In this document: one piece after another, positions 25,222-33,896 of the stretch
How the letters are laid out: each line of letters starts with the position of its first letter
How positions within the stretch are numbered: position 1 is the first letter of the stretch
DNA from: Armatimonadota bacterium
Lineage (GTDB): Bacteria; Armatimonadota; Fimbriimonadia; Fimbriimonadales; Fimbriimonadaceae
Assembly: GCA_018268375.1 (NCBI GenBank)
Contig: JAFDWS010000005.1
Coordinates: 153,474 to 207,071, forward strand
Direction of reading: 5' to 3'
DNA length: 53,598 nt
Notes under the pieces: generated by a model
Databases searched by the model: none
What the model saw: only the letters and a program-made list of their open reading frames with translations
What the model was told of the DNA's origin: nothing
Program-made: the position numbers and the translations under genes

Positions 25222-26583
25222 ATGGCCGTGACAACCCTGGGTGGTGGCGGATATGGTGGTGGAGGCGATAAGGGCCTCAAGATGTCCCTAGCGGACACGC
25301 TGCGCCTTGCATGGGCCGATGAGGACCTGCAGGCCAGGATGAAGTTCATCCTGCTCATCTTCGCCATCTACGCACTCGGGGTCCACGTTCCGGTTCCGAT
25401 TCCTGGCGTCGACCCTAACGAGGTCACCAGCAATCTTGTCAAGAACGACTTCTTCTCCCTGTTGAACACGTTCGGCGGAGGCGCCTTCCGGCGCTTGTCC
25501 ATCTTCGCGCTTGGTCTCAGCCCGTACATCACGGCTTCGATCATTTTGCAAGTCCTGACCTTGGCCAATCCAGCCTGGAAGCAGGAGATGCAGGAAGGCG
25601 GCGAATATGCCCGCCGGCAACAGAACCGGCGCACGCGTTTCTTGACGCTTGCGCTCTGCGCCTTTCAGGGTGGAGGCTTGCTCCATCTGATGGGTACCTC
25701 AGTGCCTCAGATCGCAGTCCTCACGTGGTGGATGAAAGGTGCGATCATCCTTTTCTGGCTCACCGGCTCGATGCTCCTCCTCTGGATGGGCGAGCAGATC
25801 AGTGAGCGCGGCATTGGAAACGGAATCTCCTTGCTCATCTTCGCGGGCATCGTCATATCGTTGCCGAACATCGGCGACGTGTTGATCAAGTCCGTCGAGA
25901 ACGGATCGATCGGTTGGTGGCAGTTCGCGGTGGTCATTCTCGCGTTCCTCGCCATCACGTACTTCATCGTGTATTTCACGATCGCCCAGAGGCGGATTCC
26001 GATCCAACACATGCGGCGCAATTACGGGACGAAGTCTGTCGGCGGCCAGACGAGCTACCTGCCGATCTCGGTGAACATGGCGGGCGTTATTCCCGTCATC
26101 TTCGCCATCGCGCTGGTCTACATGCCGGCCCAGTTCGCCCAGGCGTTCCCTGCCGGTAGCGGCCCGAACATGTTTCTCAATCAGGTCGCGATCTTCTTCT
26201 CGCCCAACTTCTTGCGATGGCAAGGATGGGTCGGCGTTGTCGTGTACACGGGCCTGATCTTCGTGTTCACTTACATGTGGAACGCGATGACCTACAACGT
26301 GGAGGACATCGCGAACAACCTGAAGAAGCACGGCAGCTACATTCCGGGCATCCGCCCCGGCAAGCAGACTAAGGACTTCTTGGACGGCGTCATCAGCCGG
26401 GTCACCTTTGTCGGTGCGCTCTTCTTGGCGGCGACCGCCTTGACCTCTTACCTGTTCCCGCTGATCGCCAACGTCCAGCAACTGAGGCTGATCGGCGGTA
26501 CGTCGCTCCTGATCATGGTCAGTGTCGCACTCGAAACGATGCGTCAAATCGAGGCCAACTTGCTGATCAAGAAGTACGAGTGA
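25222..26583 (+). CDS. secY: Preprotein translocase subunit SecY
   Basis: A complete 453-residue SecY with ten hydrophobic segments. Diagnostic stretches include FALGLSPYITASIILQ, GERGIGNGISLLIFAGI-like (here SERGIGNGISLL) and IPGIRPGKQTKDFLD. It forms the channel of the Sec translocon. The N-terminus has a glycine-rich extension (LGGGGYGGGGD). It begins 10 bp after rplO. Confidence 0.98.
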   Translation: MAVTTLGGGGYGGGGDKGLKMSLADTLRLAWADEDLQARMKFILLIFAIYALGVHVPVPIPGVDPNEVTSNLVKNDFFSLLNTFGGGAFRRLSIFALGLSPYITASIILQVLTLANPAWKQEMQEGGEYARRQQNRRTRFLTLALCAFQGGGLLHLMGTSVPQIAVLTWWMKGAIILFWLTGSMLLLWMGEQISERGIGNGISLLIFAGIVISLPNIGDVLIKSVENGSIGWWQFAVVILAFLAITYFIVYFTIAQRRIPIQHMRRNYGTKSVGGQTSYLPISVNMAGVIPVIFAIALVYMPAQFAQAFPAGSGPNMFLNQVAIFFSPNFLRWQGWVGVVVYTGLIFVFTYMWNAMTYNVEDIANNLKKHGSYIPGIRPGKQTKDFLDGVISRVTFVGALFLAATALTSYLFPLIANVQQLRLIGGTSLLIMVSVALETMRQIEANLLIKKYE

Positions 26584-26610
26584 CGCCGGGAGAGGTCTAG
26601 GAGTCCGCGC

Positions 26611-27267
26611 ATGCCTATCCGTATCATCCTCGTCGGCCCTCCGGGCGTCGGAAAGGGCACTCAGGCGGCCCTGCTTGAGGAGCGTCTTGGAGCCAAGCAG
26701 CTTTCGTCCGGCGTGATCTTCCGGAGCGAAATCGAAGCGGAGACTGATCTTGGCCAACTAGCCAAGAGCTATATCGATCGCGGTGAACTCGTTCCGAACG
26801 GCATCACGATCCAAATGATGGTCAAGCGGTTGCGGACGGACGATGTCCGCCAGCGAGGCTTCGTGCTGGACGGGTTTCCACGGACTGTTCGCCAAGCCGA
26901 GGCTTTGTCCGAGGAACTCGACAAAGAAGGGATTCCGCTTGATGCGGTCGTTTCGCTCGAAGTGGACGACGAGATCGTCGTCGAGCGCTTGAGCGGCCGG
27001 ATCGGATGCACCAAGTGCGGCGAGATTTATCACGCCATCACCAAGCCGCCGAAGCGAGAAGGCATTTGCGACAAGTGCAACAGCCCGCTCTTCGTGCGGG
27101 AGGACGATAAGCCCGAGACGATCCGCGAACGGCTTCGCGTGTTCCATGAGAACACTCGCCCGGTGATCGATTACTACGCTGGGAAGGGCAAGCTCAGCCG
27201 CATTGACGCCAACCAAGCACCCGAGGCGGTTTATGCCTCAATCGCTACTGCATTGGGCGAGGCCTAG
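26611..27267 (+). CDS. adk: Adenylate kinase, zinc-lid type
   Basis: A complete 218-residue adenylate kinase: P-loop GPPGVGKGTQA (residues 9-19), DGFPRTVRQAEAL and the lid domain with two CxxC pairs (CTKC and CDKC) that bind zinc, as in Gram-positive-type enzymes. It converts AMP plus ATP to two ADP. It follows secY by 27 bp and ends the block. Its TAG overlaps the stop of the convergent OsmC gene in CTAG. Confidence 0.97.
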   Translation: MPIRIILVGPPGVGKGTQAALLEERLGAKQLSSGVIFRSEIEAETDLGQLAKSYIDRGELVPNGITIQMMVKRLRTDDVRQRGFVLDGFPRTVRQAEALSEELDKEGIPLDAVVSLEVDDEIVVERLSGRIGCTKCGEIYHAITKPPKREGICDKCNSPLFVREDDKPETIRERLRVFHENTRPVIDYYAGKGKLSRIDANQAPEAVYASIATALGEA

Positions 27268-27692
27268 GCGACCGGCTCGGCGATGCTCCATTCGCTCTCG
27301 ATGGAGCACCCTTGTCGCAGCGTCGCTGCCACCGAGCAATACTTCTCGTCGCTCAAGGCAATGGCGCGCTCGACGGCCCCGGGATCAAGGTTTTCTCCCT
27401 GCAAGTGGTGGCGGACAGTGACCTTTGTGAAGGGACGGGGCCACTCGCCCGCCGGGGGTCGTTCCCCATCGATCTCGATCTCATAGGCTGTGACCTTCTG
27501 ACGCTTTTTCTCTAAGATCGAGAGGACATCCACAGCCGTGCAAGCACCGACGGCGCAAAGGAGCGCCTCCATCGGCGAGACTCCTCGGCTGGTGCCGCCC
27601 TGCTCGGGGCTGATGTCCATCGTCATGACTTCGCCCGTACTTCCCGTGCCCTCGAGGAGGCGACCGCCCTTCCACTCCACTTTTGTCCGCAT
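27264..27692 (-). CDS. OsmC-family protein
   Basis: A complete 142-residue OsmC/Ohr-fold protein. The two conserved cysteines are Cys51 in AVGACTAVDV and Cys119 in DEKYCSVAATL; SPMEALL precedes the first. Family members reduce organic hydroperoxides with the thiol pair, though the YhfA-like branch, which this resembles more, is not well characterised. It is cytoplasmic. Both active positions are cysteine codons, not TGA, which matters because a selenocysteine tRNA gene lies 100 bp away. Confidence 0.88.
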   Translation of the reverse strand: MRTKVEWKGGRLLEGTGSTGEVMTMDISPEQGGTSRGVSPMEALLCAVGACTAVDVLSILEKKRQKVTAYEIEIDGERPPAGEWPRPFTKVTVRHHLQGENLDPGAVERAIALSDEKYCSVAATLRQGCSIESEWSIAEPVA

Positions 27693-27794
27693 CTCATTAG
27701 TTTAGAGTCCTGCGAGGCGGAAACCGGTTCAGGACTAAGGCTGAGCACTGGGCCTTGCGGGCAGGTCGGGACGGTGCAAACTGGACGTTCCTGA

Positions 27795-27891
27795 GGGAGC
27801 GAATGGGTGCTGGTGTGCCTCGCGGTCTTCAAAACCGTTGTGCCCCGTTAAGAGCGGGGCGGGTGGGTTCGATTCCTACACGCTCCCGCCA
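27795..27891 (+). tRNA. selC: tRNA-Sec (anticodon UCA)
   Basis: The 97-base sequence folds as a selenocysteine tRNA. The acceptor stem is GGGAGCG with CGCTCCC, followed by discriminator G and an encoded CCA. The anticodon loop is CTTCAAA, giving UCA, which reads UGA. The D stem is long (six pairs with wobbles) with a four-base loop, the variable arm is long (GCCCCG/CGGGGC) and the T arm has GTGGG/CCTAC around TTCGATT. An eighth acceptor pair would be A-A here. SelA, SelB and SelD are not in the window. Confidence 0.95.
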
Positions 27892-27924
27892 ATTTCTCTT
27901 TTCAAGGCCCGAGCACCTTCCACG

Positions 27925-30333
27925 TCATTCTGCGGCCTTCACGATTTGCGCGGTCGGCTTAGACTTGTCTGACTCTTCCTTCTTCCAAACCTCGTCCCCC
28001 GTGCCGAAATGGGCGATTCTGTTGAGCTGGGTTACGTTCTGGGTGCGGACCATGGCGAGTTGCTTGCCTGGCTCGAAGTTCAAGAAGCGGCTCCAGGTGA
28101 CCTCCTTGGGCACGCCATAAGCACCGCAATCGGGGCAATCCTTGGTCAGAACACCCATGGTCTCAAGCCACTTCGTGTCAAACGTCTGTTCCTTTCCGTC
28201 TTGTGCGAAGAAACTCGCGGCCCCAAGGTTCCAGGCCACCGCCTTGTTCCGCTCTGAGTACATGAACCAGCCCAAGGGCGCGTTGAGCGATGTGCCGCAC
28301 CACGGGAGGTAAGCGATCATCGTCTTACGGCGGTCGGCTTCGATCTTGAGGCGGTTGCCGATCTCGCTGTTCCGAGAAAAGACATTGCCCACGACACCTT
28401 GGAGCCAAAGCATCGACTCAGCGGAGGTGAGTTGCCGATCCAGTACGAACGGGCCGTACTCTGCGACGTCACCGGGAACTTTTGCCTCGGAGATGACGGG
28501 CCCTCTCGACTTTTGGTAGTTGTTGCCGATGACCACCAACAGGATTTCGACAGGGTTCTTGACGTCGCGGTTTGCCTCGTCCTGCCGGATTTCGTCGATG
28601 ACGTTGAGTGCGGTCGTCAGGCCGGAGTTTTCGTAGAGTCCGCCATCGAGGAGATAGACCAGCCGGGAACTGTTGCCCGAGCGTCCGATCCTATACTTCG
28701 CTGGTCCTGGAAAGCCGGGAAAACGAGCCGATGCGCACGCTGCGGCATAGAACAGAGGATCATCCGGATCGATCAGGTTTGCGGACGAGTTGATCGTTCT
28801 TAGCTTGAGCCTTGAAAGCACCATTCTGCGGCCGGAACTGGCCATGGTCGTGTTGAAACAGAAGTAGGGCTCCGACGGCCGGTGCGCTCCATGGATCAGT
28901 GGGGTGCGTGCTATAGCCTTCGCTTCGACGCTCGCTCGATCGTCGAGAGCCTCAAACGCCTGTAAGTACGATTCCTCCAGGCCCTTGCCCTTGTCGGCGT
29001 TCTCAATACTCGGGAAGAAGAAGCCCAAGAGGTCCGTGAAGAGGAGTCTCCCGAGGCAGATCGAGAGGTAGTTCGAGGACGCGACCTTGCTGGTGAGTTG
29101 GCGGATGTCTTCCCGGAGCTTGAGGCGGCGTCTGGTCTCGGAGACGATGTACGCCGTTGAAGATCCTACTGAGCCACCGGACACGCCACTCACAACAAAG
29201 ACATGTCGCCAGAAGTCGGGCTCCATATGTTCCAATTCAGCCAGAGCTGTGCTAGCGCGAAAGGCCGCGTGGATGCCGCCCCCCTCACAGGCAACGACGA
29301 TGATCTTTTTCTTTCCTCCGGGACCAAGCGGCATTCCTTGGGTGAAAAGGCTTAGTGCCTCGGGCACTGTCAACCGGTCGCTCGGAGCACTTAACGGATC
29401 CGCGGCGAAAGCGCGAGACACCGTCATTGACCGATTGTCACTACCCTTGAATCGCGGGAATGCCAAGAGGAGGGCGGCACCGAGAATCCAACAAGCCTCT
29501 CGAAATCCCAGCCCATACTTAAGTCGCAATCCTCTTGAGAGAGGAGACTTGTCAATCAGCTGGAGTGTTCTGAACACCATGTTCAACAGAACAAAATAGA
29601 GTTGCAGAATGCTGAGCTCAGCCGCTTGACAGATGCTGATGAAAGTCCTCTGAGGGAAGAGGAAGATGACGGCGAAGAGAACATAGGCGGCGAGGCAGAC
29701 CAAGCCAGTTCCGATTGAATACAGTTGGATGCGCTTTTGAAGCGGGCCCGAGCGATTCGGCCGAAGCAGGAACCCTCGGATGGCGCGACGAGACATCGCC
29801 CGACGCGACCGGAGCATGGCCAGGACCGGTATGAGGGCGAGCACGACGATGAAGCTTGCTTGGAAGATCGCGCCCAAGCTCGGTCTAGCAATAACGTCGT
29901 CCTTCATCAAACCGACGACATGAGCCAACATGAGCAAGAAGAAGAGCACGACAAGGAACTGGTGGAAGTTGATACTACATCGCCATGGTGGACGCTGGCG
30001 AACGTTCCTGTCCCAATCGCCGTAGAGCGCGGAGTAGGCCGCTTGACGGCAATAGTAGATCGTTGACGACATGAAGGCCACGAGGGACATTGCGAACCAG
30101 AACGACCTTGATTGATGGAGATCCTTAAGCAGCAGATCAACGTATTCAGTGCCGAAGTGGGTCATCCCGTAGAACGCCCCTAGGGAGATGTAATACGGCA
30201 AGCAGGCCGCCATGATCCGCAAGAGTGTTCGCAACGACCCGCGATTGAGCCGCCGTGCCCATTCAATTGGCGCGAACAATAGCTCCTTAATCGTGTCGAC
30301 GAGTTCCGCTAAGCTCTCCGTTACCGGGTTCAT
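27925..30333 (-). CDS. Multi-pass membrane protein with patatin-like phospholipase domain
   Basis: An 802-residue protein. Residues 1-310 contain about seven hydrophobic segments; the rest is a patatin-like lipase domain. Its oxyanion loop is CEGGGIHAAF (GGG at 351-353), the nucleophile is Ser385 in VSGVSGGSVG and the catalytic Asp is D563 in LLDGGLYENSG. It probably releases fatty acids from membrane phospholipids. A C-terminal extension of about 130 residues after the lipase core has a CPDC motif. It stands alone downstream of tRNA-Sec on the opposite strand. The upstream region is unusually AT-rich. Substrate and role are unknown. Confidence 0.85.
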   Translation of the reverse strand: MNPVTESLAELVDTIKELLFAPIEWARRLNRGSLRTLLRIMAACLPYYISLGAFYGMTHFGTEYVDLLLKDLHQSRSFWFAMSLVAFMSSTIYYCRQAAYSALYGDWDRNVRQRPPWRCSINFHQFLVVLFFLLMLAHVVGLMKDDVIARPSLGAIFQASFIVVLALIPVLAMLRSRRAMSRRAIRGFLLRPNRSGPLQKRIQLYSIGTGLVCLAAYVLFAVIFLFPQRTFISICQAAELSILQLYFVLLNMVFRTLQLIDKSPLSRGLRLKYGLGFREACWILGAALLLAFPRFKGSDNRSMTVSRAFAADPLSAPSDRLTVPEALSLFTQGMPLGPGGKKKIIVVACEGGGIHAAFRASTALAELEHMEPDFWRHVFVVSGVSGGSVGSSTAYIVSETRRRLKLREDIRQLTSKVASSNYLSICLGRLLFTDLLGFFFPSIENADKGKGLEESYLQAFEALDDRASVEAKAIARTPLIHGAHRPSEPYFCFNTTMASSGRRMVLSRLKLRTINSSANLIDPDDPLFYAAACASARFPGFPGPAKYRIGRSGNSSRLVYLLDGGLYENSGLTTALNVIDEIRQDEANRDVKNPVEILLVVIGNNYQKSRGPVISEAKVPGDVAEYGPFVLDRQLTSAESMLWLQGVVGNVFSRNSEIGNRLKIEADRRKTMIAYLPWCGTSLNAPLGWFMYSERNKAVAWNLGAASFFAQDGKEQTFDTKWLETMGVLTKDCPDCGAYGVPKEVTWSRFLNFEPGKQLAMVRTQNVTQLNRIAHFGTGDEVWKKEESDKSKPTAQIVKAAE

Positions 30334-30474
30334 GTCTATGGCATTATAGGCGTTCTTCTTGATAATAGAGCTTTATTGTCCTCGTATTAATTAACTTTCT
30401 CGGATGTTCGTTTGGTATTCGCTGGGGCGATCCTCGCCCGGTACCCTAAAGGGCAGGTCTGATAAACTCCCGAC
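30334..30474. other. AT-rich divergent intergenic region
   Basis: The first 80 bases are markedly AT-rich for this genome (ATAATAGAGCTTTATTG and TATTAATTAAC). It should hold divergent promoters for the patatin and ALDH7 genes. A TGATAAACT element ends about 8 bases before the GTG of the latter. Confidence 0.4.
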
Positions 30475-31968
30475 GTGACTCTCGCCCGCCTCCCTTTGAT
30501 TCCTGAACTTGACCGGTACGCTGGTGATGACCTGAAGGTCGTCTCACCAATCGATGGCGTCGAATTGGCCAGCCTGCGCGCGGATTCCCGCGAGGAGATC
30601 GAGCAGAAGATTTCCCAGTCTGTCGAAGCGTTCAGCTCCTGGCGGACGGTTCCTGCCCCTCGACGCGGTGAGCTGGTCCGCCGCTATGGCGAGAAGCTGA
30701 GAGCGAACAAAGAGGAACTCGCGAAGCTGGTCACACTCGAGTGTGGCAAGATTCTGGAGGAGGGTCGCGGAGAAGTCCAAGAGATGATCGACATCTGCGA
30801 CTTCGCGGTCGGCCTAAGCCGGCAACTGTATGGCCTTACCATCGCGAGCGAGCGTCCCGGCCACGTGATGCAAGAGTCTTGGCATCCCCTCGGGCCGGTT
30901 GGAATCATCAGCGCGTTCAATTTCCCCGTCGCCGTTTGGAGCTGGAACTCCGCCCTTGCGTTGGTTTGCGGTGACTCGTGCTTGTGGAAACCAAGCGAGA
31001 AGACGCCTTTGACCGCCCTGGCGTGCCAGTCCTTGTTCGACGAGGTCTGCGCTGACTTCCCCGAAGCGCCCAAGGGGCTGAGCCAGGTCGTCCTGGGCAC
31101 GGCCGAGCAGGGCGCTCAGATCGTGGACGATCATAGAATTCCCCTGATCAGTGCAACCGGCTCGACGCGCATGGGCAGAATCGTGGGGCCACGGGTTGCC
31201 GCGCGGTTCGGTCGCTCGTTGCTCGAGTTAGGCGGGAACAACGCGATCATCGTGACACCGAGCGCCGACTTGGACGTGGCTCTGCCATCCATCCTGTTTG
31301 GCTCGGTCGGCACTGCGGGGCAGCGTTGCACGAGCACCCGAAGGGTCATCGTCCATCGCAGCGTTTTCGATCTGGTCTTCGAAAAGATCAAGTCGGCGGT
31401 TCTCCAGATCGGGGCTTCAAAGGTCGGTAACCCGCTGGAAGAAGGCACGTTGGTCGGCCCACTCATCGACGAAGGCGCTTACAAGAACTTGAAACGTGCC
31501 ATCGAGGCTGTGAGGCCGAGCGCTCTGGAAATTGTCGGAGGGCAACGGGTCGAGGTCGGCAGCGGTGGTTTCTATGTCCATCCCGCCCTTGTCAAGCTTG
31601 ATCGTCAGGTCGAGTCCGTCTGCGAAGAGACCTTCGCGCCGCTTACCTACGTGATGCCCTATGACAGCCTTGCCGAAGCTCTTGAAATTCACAATGCGGT
31701 TCCCCAGGGCTTGAGCTCTTCGATTATGACCACCGACCTGCGCGAGGCCGAGTTCTTCAAGCAGAACAGTGACTGTGGCATCGCCAACGTGAACATCGGC
31801 ACGAGCGGAGCCGAGATTGGAGGCGCCTTCGGTGGCGAGAAAGAAACCGGTGGCGGACGGGAGTCGGGCTCAGATTCCTGGAAGGCTTATATGCGGCGGC
31901 AGACGAGCACCACCTTCTTTGGGACGGAAAAACCCGCCCTGGCCCAGGGCATTAAGTTCGACGTGTGA
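30475..31968 (+). CDS. ALDH7-type aldehyde dehydrogenase, probable aminoadipate-semialdehyde dehydrogenase
   Basis: A 497-residue dehydrogenase of the antiquitin/ALDH7 type. Motifs are VGIISAFNFPVAVWSWN, SATGSTRMGR, LELGGNNAII (general base Glu) and AGQRCTSTRRV (catalytic Cys). NVNIGTSGAEIGGAFGGEK is diagnostic for ALDH7. It probably oxidises 2-aminoadipate 6-semialdehyde (piperideine-6-carboxylate) in lysine breakdown. The start is a GTG; the -10-like TGATAAACT lies so close that the mRNA may be leaderless. Lysine catabolic partners are not nearby. It is distinct from the first dehydrogenase at 6.0-7.5 kb. Confidence 0.88.
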   Translation: MTLARLPLIPELDRYAGDDLKVVSPIDGVELASLRADSREEIEQKISQSVEAFSSWRTVPAPRRGELVRRYGEKLRANKEELAKLVTLECGKILEEGRGEVQEMIDICDFAVGLSRQLYGLTIASERPGHVMQESWHPLGPVGIISAFNFPVAVWSWNSALALVCGDSCLWKPSEKTPLTALACQSLFDEVCADFPEAPKGLSQVVLGTAEQGAQIVDDHRIPLISATGSTRMGRIVGPRVAARFGRSLLELGGNNAIIVTPSADLDVALPSILFGSVGTAGQRCTSTRRVIVHRSVFDLVFEKIKSAVLQIGASKVGNPLEEGTLVGPLIDEGAYKNLKRAIEAVRPSALEIVGGQRVEVGSGGFYVHPALVKLDRQVESVCEETFAPLTYVMPYDSLAEALEIHNAVPQGLSSSIMTTDLREAEFFKQNSDCGIANVNIGTSGAEIGGAFGGEKETGGGRESGSDSWKAYMRRQTSTTFFGTEKPALAQGIKFDV

Positions 31969-32034
31969 CCGTGAACCCGTAGTTCTGCCGGGGGCACCGC
32001 AGTCTTGACAGGGAAGAACCTCCTGAGGTGCGGT

Positions 32035-32655
32035 ATGAGGAGGGTTTGGGTTTTCTTGGCATTGGCAGGCGCGGCGACCATTGCTCCCGCGCAAGTGACG
32101 TCGTTGATCAATATTCCGGTCGCCGATTTGCAAGGGAGTCACGGCGTGGAGATCGGTCATTGGGTCACTGGATATGAGCGGAGCGTCGATCCCCGCTACT
32201 ATCACTACTCCTATGCCGTGGTTGGATTGGGTGACCGCGTCGAAATCGCCGGCGCTACAGACTATCTCGGATGGAGCGCCTGGGGTTTCAAGGTTGGCGT
32301 CGTCGACGATCAGAAGCGGCACTACGCAGTGAGCGCAGGAATTCAAAATATCCGAGGCAACGAGAGTTCTCCTTTCGTGGTCGGTCGATACGACCTCGGC
32401 CAGGTGCGGTTCCACGCGGGCTGGTCGAGGGACGACCGCCAGAGGCTCATCTGCGGTGTGGACTTTCCTCTGAACGACAGTTTCTACGTAGCAATTGACC
32501 ACTCGAGCAGCGACGGTGGCTCGACCTGGGCTGGCCTCTATTACTATTTCCCCTTCTGCGAAGACCTTTCGATCAGCGCAAACATCGGTGTCCCCAACAA
32601 CCACGACGAGGGGCTTCAGCACTCGTTTGGGCTCTTCTACAATTTCAAGTTCTGA
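32035..32655 (+). CDS. Small exported protein, possible outer-membrane beta-barrel
   Basis: A 206-residue protein starting with a signal peptide (MRRVWVFLALAGAATIAPAQ). The mature part alternates hydrophobic and polar residues with many Tyr, Trp and Gly (HYSYAVVGLGDRVEIAG; WAGLYYYFPFCEDLSISANIG) and ends in LFYNFKF, a terminal Phe as in outer-membrane barrels. I recognise no family. GAGGTG lies five bases before the ATG at 32035, which also starts the signal peptide. It stands between ALDH7 and purN on the same strand, without clear functional link. Confidence 0.7.
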   Translation: MRRVWVFLALAGAATIAPAQVTSLINIPVADLQGSHGVEIGHWVTGYERSVDPRYYHYSYAVVGLGDRVEIAGATDYLGWSAWGFKVGVVDDQKRHYAVSAGIQNIRGNESSPFVVGRYDLGQVRFHAGWSRDDRQRLICGVDFPLNDSFYVAIDHSSSDGGSTWAGLYYYFPFCEDLSISANIGVPNNHDEGLQHSFGLFYNFKF

Positions 32656-32678
32656 CCCTTAGGGTAAACCGCCCGTGA

Positions 32679-33266
32679 GTGAGGGCCAGGGTCGCGGTTT
32701 TAGTGGGGACGAAGGGGCGAGGCTCCAACATGGCTGCTCTCATCCAGGCTGGGCAAGCGGGATCGATGCCAGCGAGCGTGGTCCTCGTGGTTTCGCCGCG
32801 AGCTGAGAGCGTTGCCGCACTGCGTGCACGCGAAATGGGCGTTCATGTCGAGGTCGTCTCCCCCAAGGAACCCGACTATGCAGAGCATTTGCTTGGTGCC
32901 CTTTTGGGCGCGGGCATCGACTGGGTTTGCCTTGCTGGGTTGATGTCAAAGGTGCCCTGCGAAGTGCTGGACGCCTTCTCTGGCCGCGTTTTGAACATCC
33001 ACCCCGCCTTGTTGCCGAAGTATGGTGGCCAAGGCATGTGGGGCATGCACGTCCATGAGGCGGTTCTGGCCGCGGGAGAGAAGGAGAGCGGTTGCACGGT
33101 TCATGTCGTGACCGAGGAGTACGACGAAGGGCCGATCGTGCTCCAGATGCGGTGCCCCGTGGAGCAGGACGATACTCCAGAGTCCCTGGCCGCGCGCGTC
33201 CTAGCGCTTGAGCACGAGGCTTTTCCGATGGCCTTGGAGCAGCTCATCGAGGCCAGAAGTGGGTGA
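32679..33266 (+). CDS. purN: Phosphoribosylglycinamide formyltransferase (GART)
   Basis: A complete 195-residue PurN. The family's active site is visible: RGSNMAALI near the N-terminus, LNIHPALLPKYGG (Asn and His) and VTEEYDEGPIVLQ (Asp). It transfers formyl from 10-formyltetrahydrofolate to GAR in purine synthesis. It starts with GTG at 32679. Its stop overlaps the next gene by 8 bp. Confidence 0.95.
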   Translation: MRARVAVLVGTKGRGSNMAALIQAGQAGSMPASVVLVVSPRAESVAALRAREMGVHVEVVSPKEPDYAEHLLGALLGAGIDWVCLAGLMSKVPCEVLDAFSGRVLNIHPALLPKYGGQGMWGMHVHEAVLAAGEKESGCTVHVVTEEYDEGPIVLQMRCPVEQDDTPESLAARVLALEHEAFPMALEQLIEARSG

Positions 33267-33891
33267 AGACCGGTCGCACCCCCTGTCGCTCCGACTGGCA
33301 GTCCCATTCCTGCGGGTCGCGGCGTGGTTGATTTTCACCTTTTTTGCCGCGCCGATGTGGGTAACGGGCTGGAGGAAAGTGCCCCGCAAGGGAGCACTAC
33401 TGGTCATTTCCAACCACATTTCGAACACTGACCCAGTCGCGGTGCAGTTCGCTTGCCCCCGGATCCTTCACTTTCTCGCCCGAAAGGAGCTTTTCGAGAT
33501 GAAAGGCATCGGCTTTTTCCTGCGATGGTTCCGATCGGTTCCAATCAAGCAGAGTTCAGCGGACCGGGGGGCGATCCGTACGGCGGTGGAACTCCTCAAA
33601 GAAGGTCGGCCGGTCTGTATTTTTCCGGAGGGTCAATTGAGCCCAGACGGCAGGCTCGTGGAGGTGCTCCCAGGAGCCGCTCTCATTGTGCGTATGTCCG
33701 AGGCGCCCTGCATTTGCGTAGGTATCAAGAACACGAACAAGATGATGCCGGATCCCAAGACGACCCCTCAGTGGGCTTTTGCGGTGGTCAGAGCCCGCTG
33801 GGGAGAGGTTCGCAAGTTCTCAAAGGACGTCGATCCAAGCGAGGTCGTCAATTGGATCGAAAGCGAGCTCAAGAGGCTGAGTGGCCAATGA
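33259..33891 (+). CDS. PlsC-family 1-acyl-glycerol-3-phosphate acyltransferase
   Basis: A 210-residue membrane-bound acyltransferase with the HX4D motif in SNHISNTDPVAV and the glycerol-phosphate-binding motif FPEGQLSPDG. One hydrophobic segment lies near residues 15-33. It makes phosphatidate from lysophosphatidate in phospholipid synthesis, or acylates another lipid. The GTG at 33259 with GAGG six bases upstream is the best start; it overlaps the purN stop. The frame is open upstream inside purN. It ends 5 bp from the convergent respiratory operon. Confidence 0.88.
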   Translation: MGEDRSHPLSLRLAVPFLRVAAWLIFTFFAAPMWVTGWRKVPRKGALLVISNHISNTDPVAVQFACPRILHFLARKELFEMKGIGFFLRWFRSVPIKQSSADRGAIRTAVELLKEGRPVCIFPEGQLSPDGRLVEVLPGAALIVRMSEAPCICVGIKNTNKMMPDPKTTPQWAFAVVRARWGEVRKFSKDVDPSEVVNWIESELKRLSGQ

Positions 33892-33896
33892 GTCGA

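Noticed and set aside
25699..26757. A 352-codon open frame opposite secY
   Set aside because: Antisense shadow of secY and the start of adk.
27264..27692. OsmC protein as a selenoprotein because of the adjacent tRNA-Sec
   Set aside because: Both active positions are ordinary Cys codons and the gene has no internal UGA.
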